Shown piece after piece: positions 53,739 through 54,297 of a DNA stretch of 54,297 nt; within the stretch, counting starts at the first letter, position 1, and each line of letters begins with the position of its first letter. The notes below the pieces were generated by a model. The model saw only the letters and a program-made list of their open reading frames with translations. It made no database searches and was not told the DNA's origin. The stretch is from an uncultured Alphaproteobacteria bacterium (GTDB taxonomy: Bacteria > Pseudomonadota > Alphaproteobacteria > Micropepsales > Micropepsaceae). Position numbers and translations under genes: made by a program. Location of the stretch: assembly GCA_937865685.1 (NCBI GenBank), contig CALMGU010000010.1, positions 1-54,297 on the forward strand. Direction: 5' to 3'.

Positions 53739-54297
53739 TCAATAAGCCCGTTCCACGCAGAAATCGGCGATGTCGGACAGGGCGGTGCGGATTTCGCTGG
53801 CCGGAAGCACGGCGAGGGCATCCTTGGCCGCATCGGCATAAGCGCGTGCGCGGCGCATGGTTTCCTGGATGCTGCCGGTCTGCTCGACCAGGCTGATGGC
53901 GTGATGCAGGTCGGTTTCGGTCTGGTTGCCGGTTTCGATCACCCGCTGCCAGAAAGCGCGCGCGGTCTCATCGGCCCGCGCCACCGACAGGATGATGGGC
54001 AAGGTCATTTTGGCTTCGCGGAAATCATCGCCCACCGATTTGCCCATCAAGGCCTGGCGGCCGGAATAATCCAGCGCGTCATCGACCAGCTGGAATGCGA
54101 TGCCGAGATTTTCTCCATAGGCGCGCATCGATGCGATGAAATCACTGTCCCGCGCCGCCAGCACGGCGCCGCCTTCGGCTGCGGCCGCGAACAGTGCAGC
54201 CGTCTTGGCCGACACCACCTTCATGTAATGCTCTTCGGTGACCGCCAGGCTGCGGGCCGACCCCAGCTGCATGACTTCGCCTTCCGCGATCACGGCG
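53739..54297 (-). CDS. Polyprenyl diphosphate synthase, C-terminal part (start outside the window)
   Basis: The frame runs off the window, so the N-terminal part with the first aspartate-rich motif is missing. The visible part has VIAEGEVMQL, the second aspartate-rich motif AFQLVDDALDYSG, and GKSVGDDFREAKMTLPIIL, which place it in the trans-polyprenyl synthases that make the octa- or decaprenyl tail of ubiquinone. Product length cannot be read from this part. It faces ispE tail-to-tail. Confidence 0.9.
   Translation of the reverse strand, partial: AVIAEGEVMQLGSARSLAVTEEHYMKVVSAKTAALFAAAAEGGAVLAARDSDFIASMRAYGENLGIAFQLVDDALDYSGRQALMGKSVGDDFREAKMTLPIILSVARADETARAFWQRVIETGNQTETDLHHAISLVEQTGSIQETMRRARAYADAAKDALAVLPASEIRTALSDIADFCVERAY

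Overview
The window is an ordinary-density, GC-rich stretch of an alphaproteobacterial chromosome. It holds about 58 protein genes, one tRNA gene, and no phage, insertion sequence, CRISPR array or replication origin that I can support. The lineage call rests on several gene types: a CcrM-type GANTC methyltransferase, a divK-pleD pair as in Caulobacter, split b/b' ATP synthase subunits in an atpI-B-E-F'-F operon, a phasin, a PEPxxWA-CTERM protein, and DUF1489, DUF3572 and DUF2336 proteins. It looks closest to the Caulobacter/Rhizomicrobium side of the class, but the genus is a guess.

Layout. 1-3.6 kb: the 3' end of pccA with acyP, lipB facing them, a short orphan FliN-like protein, and a siroheme-synthase-like protein coupled to cysH. 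3.6-6.5 kb: tRNA-Leu(GAG), a PEP-CTERM protein, a long imperfect inverted repeat, an exported RidA-like protein, an OsmC protein and a DUF1489 protein. 6.5-16 kb: a D,D-carboxypeptidase with a SPOR domain, a phasin, clpS-clpA, two exported or membrane proteins of unknown role, the coupled operon RidA/DUF482/HIT, and dinB. 16-21.4 kb: mak, DUF3572, divK-pleD, a DsbA/FrnE-like protein, and erpA-xthA. 21.4-26.3 kb: dgt, a SPOR protein, nagZ, scpA and scpB, running from cell envelope to chromosome condensation. 26.4-33.2 kb: an SRPBCC protein and rnd, a frameshifted phosphatase gene, aspS, and an unknown secreted protein. 33.2-41.7 kb: the F0 operon, smc, a DsbA-like protein, a DciA-like DUF721 protein, and mutY. 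41.7-46 kb: ccrM, rnhB, a radical SAM protein, and a DUF2336 protein. 46-54.3 kb: moaB, a lytic transglycosylase, uracil-DNA glycosylase, ETF-ubiquinone oxidoreductase, a TPR lipoprotein, ispE, and a truncated polyprenyl synthase.

Functional links. Cell-cycle and chromosome genes are unusually well represented: divK, pleD, ccrM, smc, scpA, scpB, clpS, clpA and a dciA-like gene. DNA repair is represented by mutY, udg, xthA, dinB and rnhB, and peptidoglycan and SPOR-domain proteins recur (PBP5-like, SPOR protein, NagZ, lytic transglycosylase).

The most interesting signals are non-coding. The 146-bp gap upstream of ccrM carries a dense cluster of nine GANTC sites, most of them about 10 bp apart, four of which sit in two dyads. 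Two copies of TGTTGC-N3-GCAACA bracket a good -35/-10 promoter in front of the phasin gene. Between mak and dinB a 40-bp tandem repeat places an RBS-like run and a 7-8 codon mini-ORF, MP(Y/N)RFAI-stop, in each unit. A one-base deletion breaks the active-site motif of the phosphatase gene at 28140-29944.
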